DNA from: Kitasatospora sp. GAS204B
Lineage (GTDB): Bacteria; Actinomycetota; Actinomycetes; Streptomycetales; Streptomycetaceae
DNA length: 61,948 nt
Assembly: GCF_029892155.1 (NCBI RefSeq)
Contig: NZ_JARZAG010000038.1
Coordinates: forward strand, 1-61,948
Reading direction: 5' to 3'
A program made the position numbers and the translations under genes. The notes under the pieces are model-generated. The model had not been told where the DNA came from. It ran no database searches and was given only the letters and a program-made list of their open reading frames with translations. How positions within the stretch are numbered: position 1 is the first letter of the stretch; every line of letters begins with the position of its first letter. Below are positions 27,265 through 35,865 of this stretch, in pieces.

Positions 27265-27519
27265 TGGCTTCATCTCTCCCACCGCCCAGACGTGGCAGGC
27301 CCCTGCGGGGAAGCCTCCGTTGCCGCCGGCGCCTCACCATCACCCCGGTCGGGCCGATCGCCACCAACGACAGGTCAATCGGGCGCGGCCTGCTTCTGCG
27401 TCACGCCCGATCACCTCCCTCGTCCACCAAGCGGACCGAACAGGCGCGCAACCACCGACAAGCCGTCACACCACGCTAGGCCCGAAGGAACACGCGCCAT
27501 CCCACGAAAAGGACCACAC

Positions 27520-28524
27520 ATGTCATCATCACCCCTGAACCTCGCGCTCAATGTGGAAGTCAGCCCGGGTAAACCGCCCCTGCTGCGAGCCCAAGCCCTC
27601 GGCGCCACCCGGCAGTGGGCAGCCACGCATCGGGACGCGCTGCGCGCCGTCGTCGCCGAGCACGGCTCGGTGCTGGTCCGCGGACTGGGGCTGCTCGACA
27701 CCGCGGGAGCCGGCGCTGTCTTCCAGGAGATAGGAAGCACACTGCTGCCCGAGGCGGAGCCCTTCGCCCCCCGGCTGCCGTACGGCAACGGTGTGCACTC
27801 CTCGACGAAGTGGCCGCAGAACCAGCCGATGTGCATGCATCACGAACTGAGCCACCGGCTGGAGTTCCCCGCCCTGATGCTGTTCGCCTGCCTGACCGCA
27901 CCCGCCAGCGGCGGGGCCACCACAGTGGCCGACGCGCCATCGGTGCTGCAGGCGCTGCCGGCCGCACTGGTCGAGCGGTTCGAACGCGACGGCTGGCTAC
28001 TCACCCGCACCTACAACGAGGAGATCGGAGCCTCCGTCGCCGAGGTCTTCGGCACCGAGGACCGCCAGGCGGTCGAGACCTACTGCCGGGCCAACGCCAT
28101 CGACTTCGACTGGCAACCCGACGGCGCACTACGCACCCGCCAGCGGCGCAGTGCCGTGCTGCGGCACCCGGTCAGCGGCCGGCGCTGCTGGTTCAACCAG
28201 GTCGCCTTCCTCAACGAATGGACCATCGGCGACGAAGTGCGTGAATACCTCCTGGACGTCTACGGCCCCGACAAACTGCCGTTCAACACCTGCTTCGGCA
28301 ACGGTGATCCGATCGACAAGGACATCGTGGAACTCCTGAACGCGGTCTACGAGGACCACACGCTGCGCGAGCCCTGGCAGGACGGCGACCTGCTCATCGT
28401 CGACAACATCCGCACCGCACACGGCAGGGAACCCTTCGAAGGGCCACGCGAAGTGGTCGTCGCCATGACCGACAAAACCCGCCTGGCCCACTGCAGCCCC
28501 ACCACGCAGGTGACCGCCCCGTGA
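27520..28524 (+). CDS. Fe(II)/2-oxoglutarate-dependent oxygenase, TauD/SyrP-like
   Basis: The 334-aa protein has the clavaminate-synthase-like facial triad: H107-x-E109 in MCMHHELSH and distal H301 in NIRTAHGREPF, with R310 as the 2-oxoglutarate-binding arginine. The HxE form is common in amino-acid beta-hydroxylases acting on free or carrier-bound substrates (SyrP and asparagine/arginine oxygenase relatives). AAAGGA precedes the ATG. A 255-base gap separates it from the A-T gene. Its stop overlaps the next start (GTGA), tying it to Dap synthesis. It may hydroxylate Dap or the carrier-bound residue; this is not shown by sequence. Confidence 0.85.
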   Translation: MSSSPLNLALNVEVSPGKPPLLRAQALGATRQWAATHRDALRAVVAEHGSVLVRGLGLLDTAGAGAVFQEIGSTLLPEAEPFAPRLPYGNGVHSSTKWPQNQPMCMHHELSHRLEFPALMLFACLTAPASGGATTVADAPSVLQALPAALVERFERDGWLLTRTYNEEIGASVAEVFGTEDRQAVETYCRANAIDFDWQPDGALRTRQRRSAVLRHPVSGRRCWFNQVAFLNEWTIGDEVREYLLDVYGPDKLPFNTCFGNGDPIDKDIVELLNAVYEDHTLREPWQDGDLLIVDNIRTAHGREPFEGPREVVVAMTDKTRLAHCSPTTQVTAP

Positions 28525-29579
28525 CCACACACGCTGCGTCAGGGCCCGAAAAGCCAGCCGGGGCACCACCGTTCGCGGTGATCACCGGCACCCAGGTCCA
28601 CCAGGCACTGCACGGCCGACAAAAACAGATCACGGAACTCGTCGAAGCCACCTACCGGCTGCATGCGGACGGAGAAACGCTCAACCCGCCCTCGTACTTC
28701 CTGCAGTTCCCCGACCGGCCCTCGTCGCGGATCATCGCGCTGCCCGCCTCGATCGGCGGGGACCTGCGGGTCGACGGACTGAAGTGGATCTCCAGTTTCC
28801 CGCAGAACGTCGCGACGGGCACCCCGCGGGCCTCGGCGGTGCTGATCCTCAACGACCACGCCACCGGCTACCCCTTCGCCTGCCTGGAAAGCTCCATCAT
28901 CAGCGCCACCCGCACCGCCGCCTCAGCCGCACTCGCCGCCGACCACCTCACCCGAACCCGGCAACGCCCCACCCGCATCGGGTTCTTCGGCACCGGACTG
29001 ATCGCCCGCTACATCCACACCTACCTGGCGGGCACCGGCTGGACCTTCGAGAGCATAGGCGTCCACGACCTGTCCGCCGACAGCGCCGACGGCTTCCGCA
29101 CCTACCTCGAACAATCAGGGGCCCGCGCCGCGCTCACCGTGCACGACAATCCCGAACAACTCATCCGCCGCAGCGACCTGATCGTCTTCGCCACCATCGC
29201 AGGCACGCCCCACGTCCACGACGTGCGATGGTTCGACCACCACCCCGTCGTGCTGCACGTCTCCCTGCGGGACCTGGCCCCCGAAGCACTGCTCACCTGC
29301 GCCAACTTCGTGGACGACATCGACCACTGCCTCAAGGCCGACACCTCGCCCCATCTCGCCGAAAAGCTCACCGGCACAAGGGACTTCATCACCGGAACCC
29401 TCAACGACGTCGTCACGCGGCAGGTGACCGTCCCCAACGACCGCACCGTGGTGTTCTCCCCCTTCGGACTCGGCGTCCTCGACCTCGCCGTCGGCAAATA
29501 CGTCTACGACGCGGTCACCAGCTCCGGAGAACTCCACGTCATCCCCGACTTCTTCCACGAACTGCGCAGGTACGGGTGA
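28521..29579 (+). CDS. sbnB-like: SbnB-like 2,3-diaminopropionate biosynthesis dehydrogenase
   Basis: The 352-aa member of the ornithine cyclodeaminase/mu-crystallin family contains the N-terminal DGLKWISSFPQN substrate region, RASAVLILND, the NAD-binding IGFFGTGLIARYI fingerprint and the C-terminal VFSPFGLGVLDLAVG motif. In staphyloferrin B biosynthesis SbnB oxidises N-(1-amino-1-carboxy-2-ethyl)-L-glutamate to release L-Dap and 2-oxoglutarate. The GTG start lies in the GTGA overlap with the oxygenase gene. It works with the SbnA-like gene that follows. Confidence 0.9.
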   Translation: MTTHAASGPEKPAGAPPFAVITGTQVHQALHGRQKQITELVEATYRLHADGETLNPPSYFLQFPDRPSSRIIALPASIGGDLRVDGLKWISSFPQNVATGTPRASAVLILNDHATGYPFACLESSIISATRTAASAALAADHLTRTRQRPTRIGFFGTGLIARYIHTYLAGTGWTFESIGVHDLSADSADGFRTYLEQSGARAALTVHDNPEQLIRRSDLIVFATIAGTPHVHDVRWFDHHPVVLHVSLRDLAPEALLTCANFVDDIDHCLKADTSPHLAEKLTGTRDFITGTLNDVVTRQVTVPNDRTVVFSPFGLGVLDLAVGKYVYDAVTSSGELHVIPDFFHELRRYG

Positions 29580-29616
29580 ACAAGCGCCGTACCGCGACCG
29601 ACGAGAGGAGGACGCC

Positions 29617-30603
29617 ATGGGCGTCATAACCGCTCCCATGGACTTCAACGAGGAAGAACTCTACGTCGACCTGCGACCCATGACCGGCCACCGCGTCTTC
29701 CTCAAGTGCGAAGGCGTCAACTTCGCGGGCTCGATCAAACTCAAGGCCGCCAGCGCCATGGTGGAAGCCGCGATCCACAGCGGCGCCCTCACCCCGGAAT
29801 CGACCCTCGTCGAATCCTCCTCAGGCAACCTCGGCGTGGCCCTCAGCATGATCGCCGCCAGCAAGGGCTACCGCTTCGTGTGCGTCACCGACACCCGCTG
29901 CAACCTGTCCACCCGACGCCTGATGGAAGCACTCGGCAGCCAAGTCCACATCATCACCGAACCATCCGCCACCGGCGGCCTGCTCGGCGCACGGATCGAC
30001 CACGTCAGCGCACTGTGCGCCGCGGACGACCGGTACGTCTGGCTCAACCAGTACACCAACCCAGCCAACTGGAAAGCCCACTACCACACCACCGCACCAG
30101 CCATCGCCCGACGGTTCCCACACCTGGACGTGCTGTTCGTAGGAGCCGGTACCACCGGCACCCTGATGGGCTGCGCACGCTACTTCCGCGACTCGCACCA
30201 CCGCGCGCGCATCATCGCGGTGGACACCGTCGGCTCAGTGACCTTCGGCGGCCCACCCGCCCCCCGGATGATCCCGGGCCTTGGGACCAGCGTGCGCCCA
30301 CCCATCCTGGACGAGTCCTACGTCGACGAGGTCATCCAGGTCGAGGAGGCGGACACCATCCGCACCTGCCACCACCTGGCGCGACACGGATTCCTCTTCG
30401 GCGGCTCCACCGGAACCGTCGTCAGCGGCGCGACCAACTGGCTGAGCCGGCACGACGCGCAGCACCTCACCACCGTCGCCATCGCCCCTGACCTGGGCGA
30501 ACGCTACCTCGACACCATCTACCAAACCAACTGGGTGCAGGACCTCTACGGCGGACACCTGCTGCGGAGCGAGGAACTGACCATCGACGCCCGCAAACCC
30601 TGA
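29617..30603 (+). CDS. sbnA-like: SbnA-like 2,3-diaminopropionate biosynthesis PLP enzyme
   Basis: The 328-aa beta-family PLP enzyme of the cysteine-synthase superfamily has its Schiff-base lysine in VNFAGSIKLKAA (K41), the SSSGNLG phosphate/substrate loop (ESSSGNLGVALSM), VGAGTTGTLMG for PLP phosphate, and GGSTGTVVSG near the end. SbnA-type enzymes replace the phosphate of O-phospho-L-serine with L-glutamate, giving the substrate of SbnB. GAGAGGAGG precedes the ATG at ideal spacing. It is the last gene of the cluster and is followed by a strong terminator. Confidence 0.9.
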   Translation: MGVITAPMDFNEEELYVDLRPMTGHRVFLKCEGVNFAGSIKLKAASAMVEAAIHSGALTPESTLVESSSGNLGVALSMIAASKGYRFVCVTDTRCNLSTRRLMEALGSQVHIITEPSATGGLLGARIDHVSALCAADDRYVWLNQYTNPANWKAHYHTTAPAIARRFPHLDVLFVGAGTTGTLMGCARYFRDSHHRARIIAVDTVGSVTFGGPPAPRMIPGLGTSVRPPILDESYVDEVIQVEEADTIRTCHHLARHGFLFGGSTGTVVSGATNWLSRHDAQHLTTVAIAPDLGERYLDTIYQTNWVQDLYGGHLLRSEELTIDARKP

Positions 30604-30649
30604 CCACCACAGCCGTGCAGCCGCCGCCACGCCCCGTGACACGGTGGAC

Positions 30650-30686
30650 GGGGGTGCCTTCGTATAGGCCCGTTGAAGGCACCCCC
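30650..30686 (+). terminator. bidirectional terminator between convergent genes
   Basis: A perfect 12-bp inverted repeat (GGGGGTGCCTTC, 13-base loop, GAAGGCACCCCC) lies between the end of the Dap cluster and the convergent beta-propeller gene. Confidence 0.85.
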
Positions 30687-30712
30687 GTACCGCAGCCCCA
30701 GGACGCCCGAGG

Positions 30713-31831
30713 TCAGCGTTGGCAGGTACCGTCGGCCGGCACCGCGGCGAACGCCACCGAGGAGGGACCGCTTCCGGTGTTGACCGCTGCGGTGACCGTG
30801 TTGGTGGCAGTGTCGATCACCGAGAGCCCGCGCGGATTGCCCAGAGAACTGGCGACGTAGGCCTGGCGCCCGTCGGGGGTGAAGGCCACGGTCATCGGAT
30901 TACGACCAACGGTGATCGTGTTCGGCAACGCCGTGGCCGTTGCCGTGTCGACCACGGCCACCTCGTCGGACGCCGCTTCCGTGACATAGGCGCGGCTGCC
31001 GTCGGGGGTGACCGCAATACCTTCCGGCAGCCCCCAGCCGGGCAGCTTGATAGGCGCGCCGGAGACACGCGCCGTTGCCGCATCCACGGTAATCACCGTC
31101 CTGCTCACGCTGCCCGCGACGTACACCTGTCGGCCATCGGGAGCCACAGCGACGCCCTGGGGATCCCGGCCCTGCGGACCGAGGCCGACACTGGAGGTGA
31201 CCTTGCGGGCAGCGGTGTCGATGATCGCCAGCGTGCTCTTGGCCGCGCTGGTGACGTAGGCGTGCGTCCCGTCGGGGGCAAAAGCGATCGCCGCGGGGCT
31301 GAGGAGGCCGTCGTCGCTGATGGTGTCGATCACGCGGTCGCTCGCCGTGTCGATCACCGTGATGCTTCCCGGGTCCTCGGTCGTGCCGGAGTTGACCACG
31401 TAGGCATAGCGGCCATCGGGCGTCAGCGCGACCTGAACAGGCTGGCGCCCGACGGCCACCGCGCCCAGAACATTCCCTGTCCCGGTGTCGACCACCGATA
31501 CGGTCTGCGGGGGAGTCGAAGGGTCAACGGGGTTGAGGGGCAGGCCACCGAAGTTCGCGACGTATGCCTTCTTCCCGTCGTGGGTGATGGCAATCGACGA
31601 GGGGTTCAGGCCCAGGCCAGTGGTGGTTCGGACGACCTCGTGCGACGTGGTGTCGAGTACTGCCAGGCTGCTCCTCGCCCCCGACGGGTTGTCGGCGTTG
31701 ACCACGAAGGCGTAGAGACCGCCGGGAAGGCAGGAGGCAGAGGAAGGGGCCGCTGCGGTAGCCCCAGGAGCGGCTGCCCCGACGGTGGAAATGGTGACCG
31801 CTACCGCGGCCAGCGCCAGTGACTTATTCAT
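30713..31831 (-). CDS. secreted YVTN-type beta-propeller protein
   Basis: The 372-aa protein has a Sec signal peptide (MNKSLALAAVAVTISTVG, with AAAPGATAAAPSS as the cleavage region), then about seven repeats of the YVTN/surface-layer beta-propeller type. Each has a DTAT-like turn, VGxxPxxVA and TPDGxxAYV (for example VALTPDGRYAYVVNSG and IAVTPDGSRAYVTEAA). Such propellers are extracellular scaffolds or binding proteins; some relatives are enzymes, but no catalytic residue is evident. GGAGAG lies just before the ATG. It converges on the Dap cluster and shares the terminator at 30650-30686; no functional link is implied. Confidence 0.85.
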   Translation of the reverse strand: MNKSLALAAVAVTISTVGAAAPGATAAAPSSASCLPGGLYAFVVNADNPSGARSSLAVLDTTSHEVVRTTTGLGLNPSSIAITHDGKKAYVANFGGLPLNPVDPSTPPQTVSVVDTGTGNVLGAVAVGRQPVQVALTPDGRYAYVVNSGTTEDPGSITVIDTASDRVIDTISDDGLLSPAAIAFAPDGTHAYVTSAAKSTLAIIDTAARKVTSSVGLGPQGRDPQGVAVAPDGRQVYVAGSVSRTVITVDAATARVSGAPIKLPGWGLPEGIAVTPDGSRAYVTEAASDEVAVVDTATATALPNTITVGRNPMTVAFTPDGRQAYVASSLGNPRGLSVIDTATNTVTAAVNTGSGPSSVAFAAVPADGTCQR

Positions 31832-31874
31832 TCGTTCTCTCCACTCGGCACTCTGTACAAGTATTGATATTGCT

Positions 31875-31891
31875 CACGGCTTGTCGCCGTG
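31875..31891 (-). promoter_or_regulatory. hairpin/operator-like palindrome upstream of the propeller gene
   Basis: CACGGC and GCCGTG flank a five-base centre, 44-60 bases upstream of the beta-propeller start codon, in AT-rich DNA that probably holds its promoter. It could be an operator or a 5'-UTR hairpin. Confidence 0.35.
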
Positions 31892-31970
31892 TCATAAATT
31901 AGTAGCGGTTTGGAGGTAGACCTTGCCACCTCATTTAGTTGTGGTCGGCTACTACTTTGATCCAGCTTGG

Positions 31971-32313
31971 CCTCGATCCGTCAGCTGCTTCCGCTCGGTG
32001 ATGCCTCGGCGGTTCGCCCGAAATGTCTTCGATGTCATCGAGGCGGGCCGTCGCGTGACGCTGTGGGGACGCCGGGTTCCACGGGCCCGGGAGCGCGCTC
32101 CCTTCTGATCGTCGGAGCGAGGGTCGGGCGTCAGGCGCCGGTCGGAAGGTCGGTGAGCTGCTGCCAGCTCGATCCGGAGCCAGCGGCGGCGGGCGTGTGT
32201 CGCGAGGCGGGCGGGCAGGTGGTAACGCCGCAAGCGCATGGTGTCGGGCTCGACCTGGGCCAGGCCGTCGATGTCGTGCAGGGCCCGCAGCCGGACCCAG
32301 GCATCGAGGTCGG
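31971..32313 (-). pseudogene. IS1380-family transposase 3' remnant
   Basis: Minus-strand codons DLDAWVRLRALHDIDGLAQV, EPDTMRLRRYHLPARL and THARRRWLRIEL match the C-terminal region of the IS1380 copy at 6.6-7.5 kb. The end sequence CCTCGATCCG at 31971 corresponds to CCTCGATCCT at 6621. Everything upstream is lost. Confidence 0.7.
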
Positions 32314-32330
32314 CCGCCGCCGGACACCGG

Positions 32331-32468
32331 GTTTTCGTGCGCCGCGAACCCGCCGTCCTCGTGCGCGGCCAGCGCAAGCGAGGGCTGAAGATCCCATCAA
32401 CCTGGCCCTGGGCGGACGAGATCGTCACCGCGTTCCGCCGCCTGCAGGTCCTGCCCCGCCCCACCTGA
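32331..32468 (+). pseudogene. transposase C-terminal tail, IS1380-like
   Basis: A short plus-strand frame encodes RGQRKRGLKIPSTWPWADEI then VTAFRRLQVLPRPT before a TGA. The WPWAD-x-I...RLQxLPxP pattern is the C-terminus of IS1380-type transposases. It lies back to back with the preceding remnant, so two elements recombined here. Confidence 0.5.
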
Positions 32469-32697
32469 CCTGGGTAAGCGCCTGGCCGAGCACCGAGAAA
32501 AGGCCACCTCGCCATTCCCGGACCAGGCCCGTGGAACCCGGCTCCACTACGTATTCTCCCCGTTCCCGTACGGGGAGCAGAGTGAAATAGTTGACCAGTT
32601 CATGTCCTCGCGCCGGTCAAAGGCGCGAAGAGAAATCGAGACGCAACGACAGAGGCACGAGATTGCAGCGAGATCACCGCTCGAGGAGATGGGAAGC

Positions 32698-34407
32698 ATG
32701 ACTACCCCGCATGACGCGCAGGACCAGGGTTCATCGCCCTTCTCGGATGCGCAAAGGCGTCAGGATGCTATGGCCGCCGAGCTTGACACGATTAATCGCC
32801 TACGGGGGCTGGATCTCACTGCTCGCACGGGTAGGTTTGCTGACAGGTATCCCGCGAGACCGGATGATAAAAAGGGGGTCGAGCAGAAAGACCACGAGGC
32901 GAATGCCCGCAGCCTTCTTGGCGAAGCCAGAAAGTATGAATTGATTCAAGACGGCGATATTCCAAATGGATTGGCTGACATTCAGGGGGCGGACCTGTAT
33001 GCCGCAGTTCGAAAAGCGGCAAAGAATGGGGTCGACAGATCCAATGCCCTGCAGGCGGACATTGGTGAAATCCGCGAGTGGATGCAGGATGTGCTAGATG
33101 TTGGCCCGTTGCATCCAGAACACCCTCAATTCAGGCCGCAGCCGCCGCCGGGGCAGCCCGGCGATCCTGAAAGTCTTGATGATGCTCTTGGTGATCGGTC
33201 GCTATCGGCTTCGGGCCACCTCGAGGAGCCACCGCCGCCACCACCGGCGGATGCCTATCCGGGAGACGGGGAGCACGGATCCCCATCCAGTAGCCCAGAG
33301 AAACCTCCAGAGGTTCGAGGGCAGGACCAGGCTCCTGGAATCACCGAGAGGGGACAGGGAAACCCGGAGCCGGCACCCGCCCCGCAGCATCATATGCATG
33401 CGGTGCTAGGGGAAGAAGATATCAAAAATGCCAGGGAGTGCATGGCACTCCTTGCGGGAACGCTCGAAATCGAAGGGAACGGCCGAGGCCGACCGGGGCC
33501 TGGGATCGCCGACATGCAAGACGCTTTTTCGCAGCGGTACCTCAAATCGGCGAGGGAACAGGCAGCCAAGATTGGCATCGAAGGAGCCGATGATCTTTCG
33601 GGGAGGGACCTTCTGCGCGAATTTAATCTTTGGGAAGCGCGCCGGGGCGGGGATAAATTCATCGGCTTTCCAGCAGTAGCCGCCCAGGCACCCGAGGCAC
33701 ATGGGCAGCGCGGGCCGGGAAACATTGCATGGGACGAGTTCAAGAACTCCATCAAGAACTCGATTTCGAGCCTTGCGGGCTGGGCCAAGAAGCACCCGAT
33801 TGCGGCGGGGGCCGGGGCGGTAGCTATTGGCTCTGCGGCTGTTTTGGCGGCCGTGTTTGCCCCGCCCGCTGCCATTGCGATAGGTGGCCTTGCTGCGGCT
33901 TCTGCAGGGGCAGTTGTTGGTAAAGGAATTTACGATGCTCGCGCTCCTTTGAAAGAGTTAGCCAAAAATAGCTTCGGAAAATTCTCGAGCGGAATCAAGA
34001 GCCTCTTCGGCGGGCCCCGGCCATCCAGGAATATCGGGCAGGAGACGCAACCAGAGCCGGCGCCTGGGCCAGTGCAGCCAGCGGCAAGGGTGGGGCCGCA
34101 ACAACCGGTGCAGCAGCCGGTAGCGGTTGAGCAGTCGACGGAACGGGCGGTACGCCCCCCTGCGCCTTTGGCGCAGCCGCAGAGGCTTCAGAAGCCGGCC
34201 CCGGATCAGAAGGACATGGAGCGGGAGACGCCTTCGAAGCGCCAGGAGATGCCCTTGTCTACTGGCGACCGGCTGGCTGCGTCACTGGAGAGACTTGAGG
34301 ACCTGCAGCCCAACGTCTCGCTGCCCAAGCCAAACCCCTCACCGCGGCGCAGCCAACCATCGGTGGAGCACGAGCAGCAGCGGCATGGAAATCCCGGACT
34401 CTCGTGA
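32698..34407 (+). CDS. AT-richer orphan membrane-associated protein, 569 aa
   Basis: No family is recognised. The ATG at 32698 is preceded by GAGGAGATGGGAAGC. N-terminal residues 1-140 are helical and charged. A long proline/glutamate-rich linker follows (about 150-240), then a second helical part containing ECMALLAGTLEIEGNG and YLKSAREQAAKIGIEGADDL. Residues about 375-430 form a strongly hydrophobic hairpin (AAGAGAVAIGSAAVLAAVFA, PPAAIAIGGLAAASAGAVVG) that could insert in a membrane. The last 120 residues are P/Q-rich and end in a polar basic tail containing STGDRLAASLERLEDL, reminiscent of the helix-plus-tail end of the other orphan genes. AT-richer codons and TTA codons set it apart. A pore-forming or secreted role is possible but unproven. 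Confidence 0.7.
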   Translation: MTTPHDAQDQGSSPFSDAQRRQDAMAAELDTINRLRGLDLTARTGRFADRYPARPDDKKGVEQKDHEANARSLLGEARKYELIQDGDIPNGLADIQGADLYAAVRKAAKNGVDRSNALQADIGEIREWMQDVLDVGPLHPEHPQFRPQPPPGQPGDPESLDDALGDRSLSASGHLEEPPPPPPADAYPGDGEHGSPSSSPEKPPEVRGQDQAPGITERGQGNPEPAPAPQHHMHAVLGEEDIKNARECMALLAGTLEIEGNGRGRPGPGIADMQDAFSQRYLKSAREQAAKIGIEGADDLSGRDLLREFNLWEARRGGDKFIGFPAVAAQAPEAHGQRGPGNIAWDEFKNSIKNSISSLAGWAKKHPIAAGAGAVAIGSAAVLAAVFAPPAAIAIGGLAAASAGAVVGKGIYDARAPLKELAKNSFGKFSSGIKSLFGGPRPSRNIGQETQPEPAPGPVQPAARVGPQQPVQQPVAVEQSTERAVRPPAPLAQPQRLQKPAPDQKDMERETPSKRQEMPLSTGDRLAASLERLEDLQPNVSLPKPNPSPRRSQPSVEHEQQRHGNPGLS

Positions 34408-34486
34408 TCCGTTGGGGACCTGCGCAGTTGCCTGCTGCCCCGGCCCAGCGGGCGCCGGCGACCCAGGGGAACTCTGCTGCTCAATT

Positions 34487-34579
34487 GTGACTGCTCACGA
34501 CCGCACCAGGCTCCGCAAGCACCTCGAGTTCGGATACCTCACCCCACTCGAGACGGCCGCGTCCCCTGGAGTGGTGTAG
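34487..34579 (+). pseudogene. transposase C-terminal scrap
   Basis: The frame ends RTRLRKHLEFGYLTPLETAA followed by SPGVV and a TAG. GYLTPLE resembles the C-terminus of IS3/IS481-type integrases. The stop lies inside the 15-bp GTGGTGTAGCCGATC, which appears to be the end of the element. Confidence 0.4.
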
Positions 34580-34585
34580 CCGATC
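34571..34585 (+). repeat. 15-bp terminal-repeat-like sequence, copy 3
   Basis: GTGGTGTAGCCGATC is identical to the copies at 7991-8005 and 8149-8163 (the latter inverted). It marks the end of a transposase remnant and the start of the 100-bp repeat. Confidence 0.5.
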
Positions 34586-34688
34586 AAGCCGGTAAAAGCG
34601 CAGCTCACGACCGGAATCCTGGTTCCGGGGACCATGGGCAGGCTGACGGTGCGTCAGCCTGCGAGCTTCGGTCGGAGCACTCCACTCT
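34586..34688 (+). repeat. about 100-bp repeat with stem-loop, copy 2
   Basis: This is the plus-strand counterpart of 8047-8148. It contains CAGGCTGAC, a five-base loop and GTCAGCCTG, a nine-pair stem. The stem is kept in both copies although the loop differs. Confidence 0.55.
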
Positions 34689-34746
34689 CACGATCCTGGC
34701 CGCCGCCCGCCTGCAAGCGGAGGTGCCGGCTGCTACGGGCGACGTG

Positions 34747-34866
34747 ATGCGCGATCGCCTGGAGGCGGAGCGCACCCGATGGATCAACCAGATCGGCACG
34801 GCCGCCCGCGAGCTGGTCGACAGCCTGCTGCCACTGCTCATGGATCTCTGGGCCGGCAGGCCATGA
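34747..34866 (+). pseudogene. 39-codon gene remnant
   Basis: This is a GC3-biased frame, open upstream of the ATG, encoding MRDRLEAERTRWINQIGTAA then RELVDSLLPLLMDLWAGRP before a TGA. It looks like the amphipathic C-terminus of a real protein whose front has been lost to the IS-related sequence at 34.5-34.7 kb. A hairpin follows. Confidence 0.35.
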
Positions 34867-34874
34867 CGCGGCGC

Positions 34875-34897
34875 GGGCCGGCGCGTCATGCCGGCCC
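34875..34897 (+). terminator. hairpin after the 39-codon remnant
   Basis: GGGCCGGC, a seven-base loop and GCCGGCCC form a perfect eight-pair stem starting nine bases after the TGA at 34864-34866. This is typical of a Streptomyces terminator without a U-tract. Confidence 0.5.
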
Positions 34898-35258
34898 GCC
34901 GGGCGGCGGCAGCCGCACGCCCCCGGGCGGGAGCGGCCTGGAGGGTATCCATGACGGCAACCTTCTCAAGATCACCCCTACGGTTGGTATTGGCGGCCCG
35001 CGATCGCCTCAAGTAGGACTTTTGTCAGGGGAGTTGGTTGAATTTGTAACCTCCGGGGTGGGGTCGGCGCACGGCCGCAGGCGCGTCCCTCGCATGCCGG
35101 GCCCGGTGGCACGCTACGGTTCGATGCACCGGAGAGACCCTCAACAGCCCGGCCACGACGATGCGACCGGTCGGCCAGGGCCTTGCTGCACCCGCGTGCG
35201 CCTCCTGCCGTACGGGGACGGGCGGGGAGTGCGTGACCGTTGTGAAGGAGAGTTTTGA

Positions 35259-35753
35259 GTGACAGAGGTGGCGCTGCAGCCCCGCTACTGGTTCGTCCAG
35301 CCGTCCCAGGCCGAGTGGGCCGGCGGTTGTGTCAGAGCGCTGGATCCTCAGATGCTCCAGCGACACACTCTGTCCAGGGATTGCGCAGACATCCTGCGGG
35401 TCGCTGACGCGTTCCAAACTGTGCACCCTGCGCGGCGCGTGGTGTTCTTCGAGGACCTGACCGCGTGGCTCGAACGCGCAGGCAGCAGCTGGGCACAGCT
35501 CGGCACCAACTGGCGCGAGGGTCTGGCGGAGCTGAGGAAGGTGCCCGCCCCGGCGCTGACCATCACACTCGACCAGGCCACCTCGTCTGTTACGAGCGCT
35601 GCCCAGGCTGGCACACGGGATACCGGGAGCGGGCCGCGGAACCTCTCGTGCGCCGGCCCCGACGCCCTGGCCCTCATCGAACGCGAGCTCATCTGCTACT
35701 GGTCCCAGTACATCAGGGTGCTCACCAGCCTGGGCGCGCTCACCAGCCACTGA
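35259..35753 (+). CDS. hypothetical protein, 164 aa
   Basis: The GTG start follows GAAGGAGAG at good spacing. The product (MTEVALQPRYWFVQPSQAEW) is soluble, W/L-rich and GC3-biased. It has DILRVADAFQTVHPARRVVF, FFEDLTAWLERAGSSW and a C-terminal helical LALIERELICYWSQYIRVLT. No family is recognised. It has host-like composition, in contrast to the orphan gene at 32.7 kb. Confidence 0.6.
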   Translation: MTEVALQPRYWFVQPSQAEWAGGCVRALDPQMLQRHTLSRDCADILRVADAFQTVHPARRVVFFEDLTAWLERAGSSWAQLGTNWREGLAELRKVPAPALTITLDQATSSVTSAAQAGTRDTGSGPRNLSCAGPDALALIERELICYWSQYIRVLTSLGALTSH

Positions 35754-35865
35754 CCGCACACCCGCTGGCCGCGTAGGCTGCCACAATCCGCAGGCGGCGG
35801 CGCGCCTGCCTCGTGCATGTTCACCGAGGCTCGCGACGACGACAGCCCTCAACCTGATCAAAGAG

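Noticed and set aside
27218..27538. A 106-codon frame starting inside the end of the A-T gene and running through the gap to the oxygenase gene
   Set aside because: Overlaps the real gene's end in another frame, is proline/histidine-rich without structure, and has no ribosome site; the gap looks like ordinary leader DNA.
34586..34650. Considered as a tRNA gene because of a clover-like GGTTCC and GAATCC pattern
   Set aside because: No complete cloverleaf, no TTCGA arm in the right place; better explained as the duplicated 100-bp repeat.
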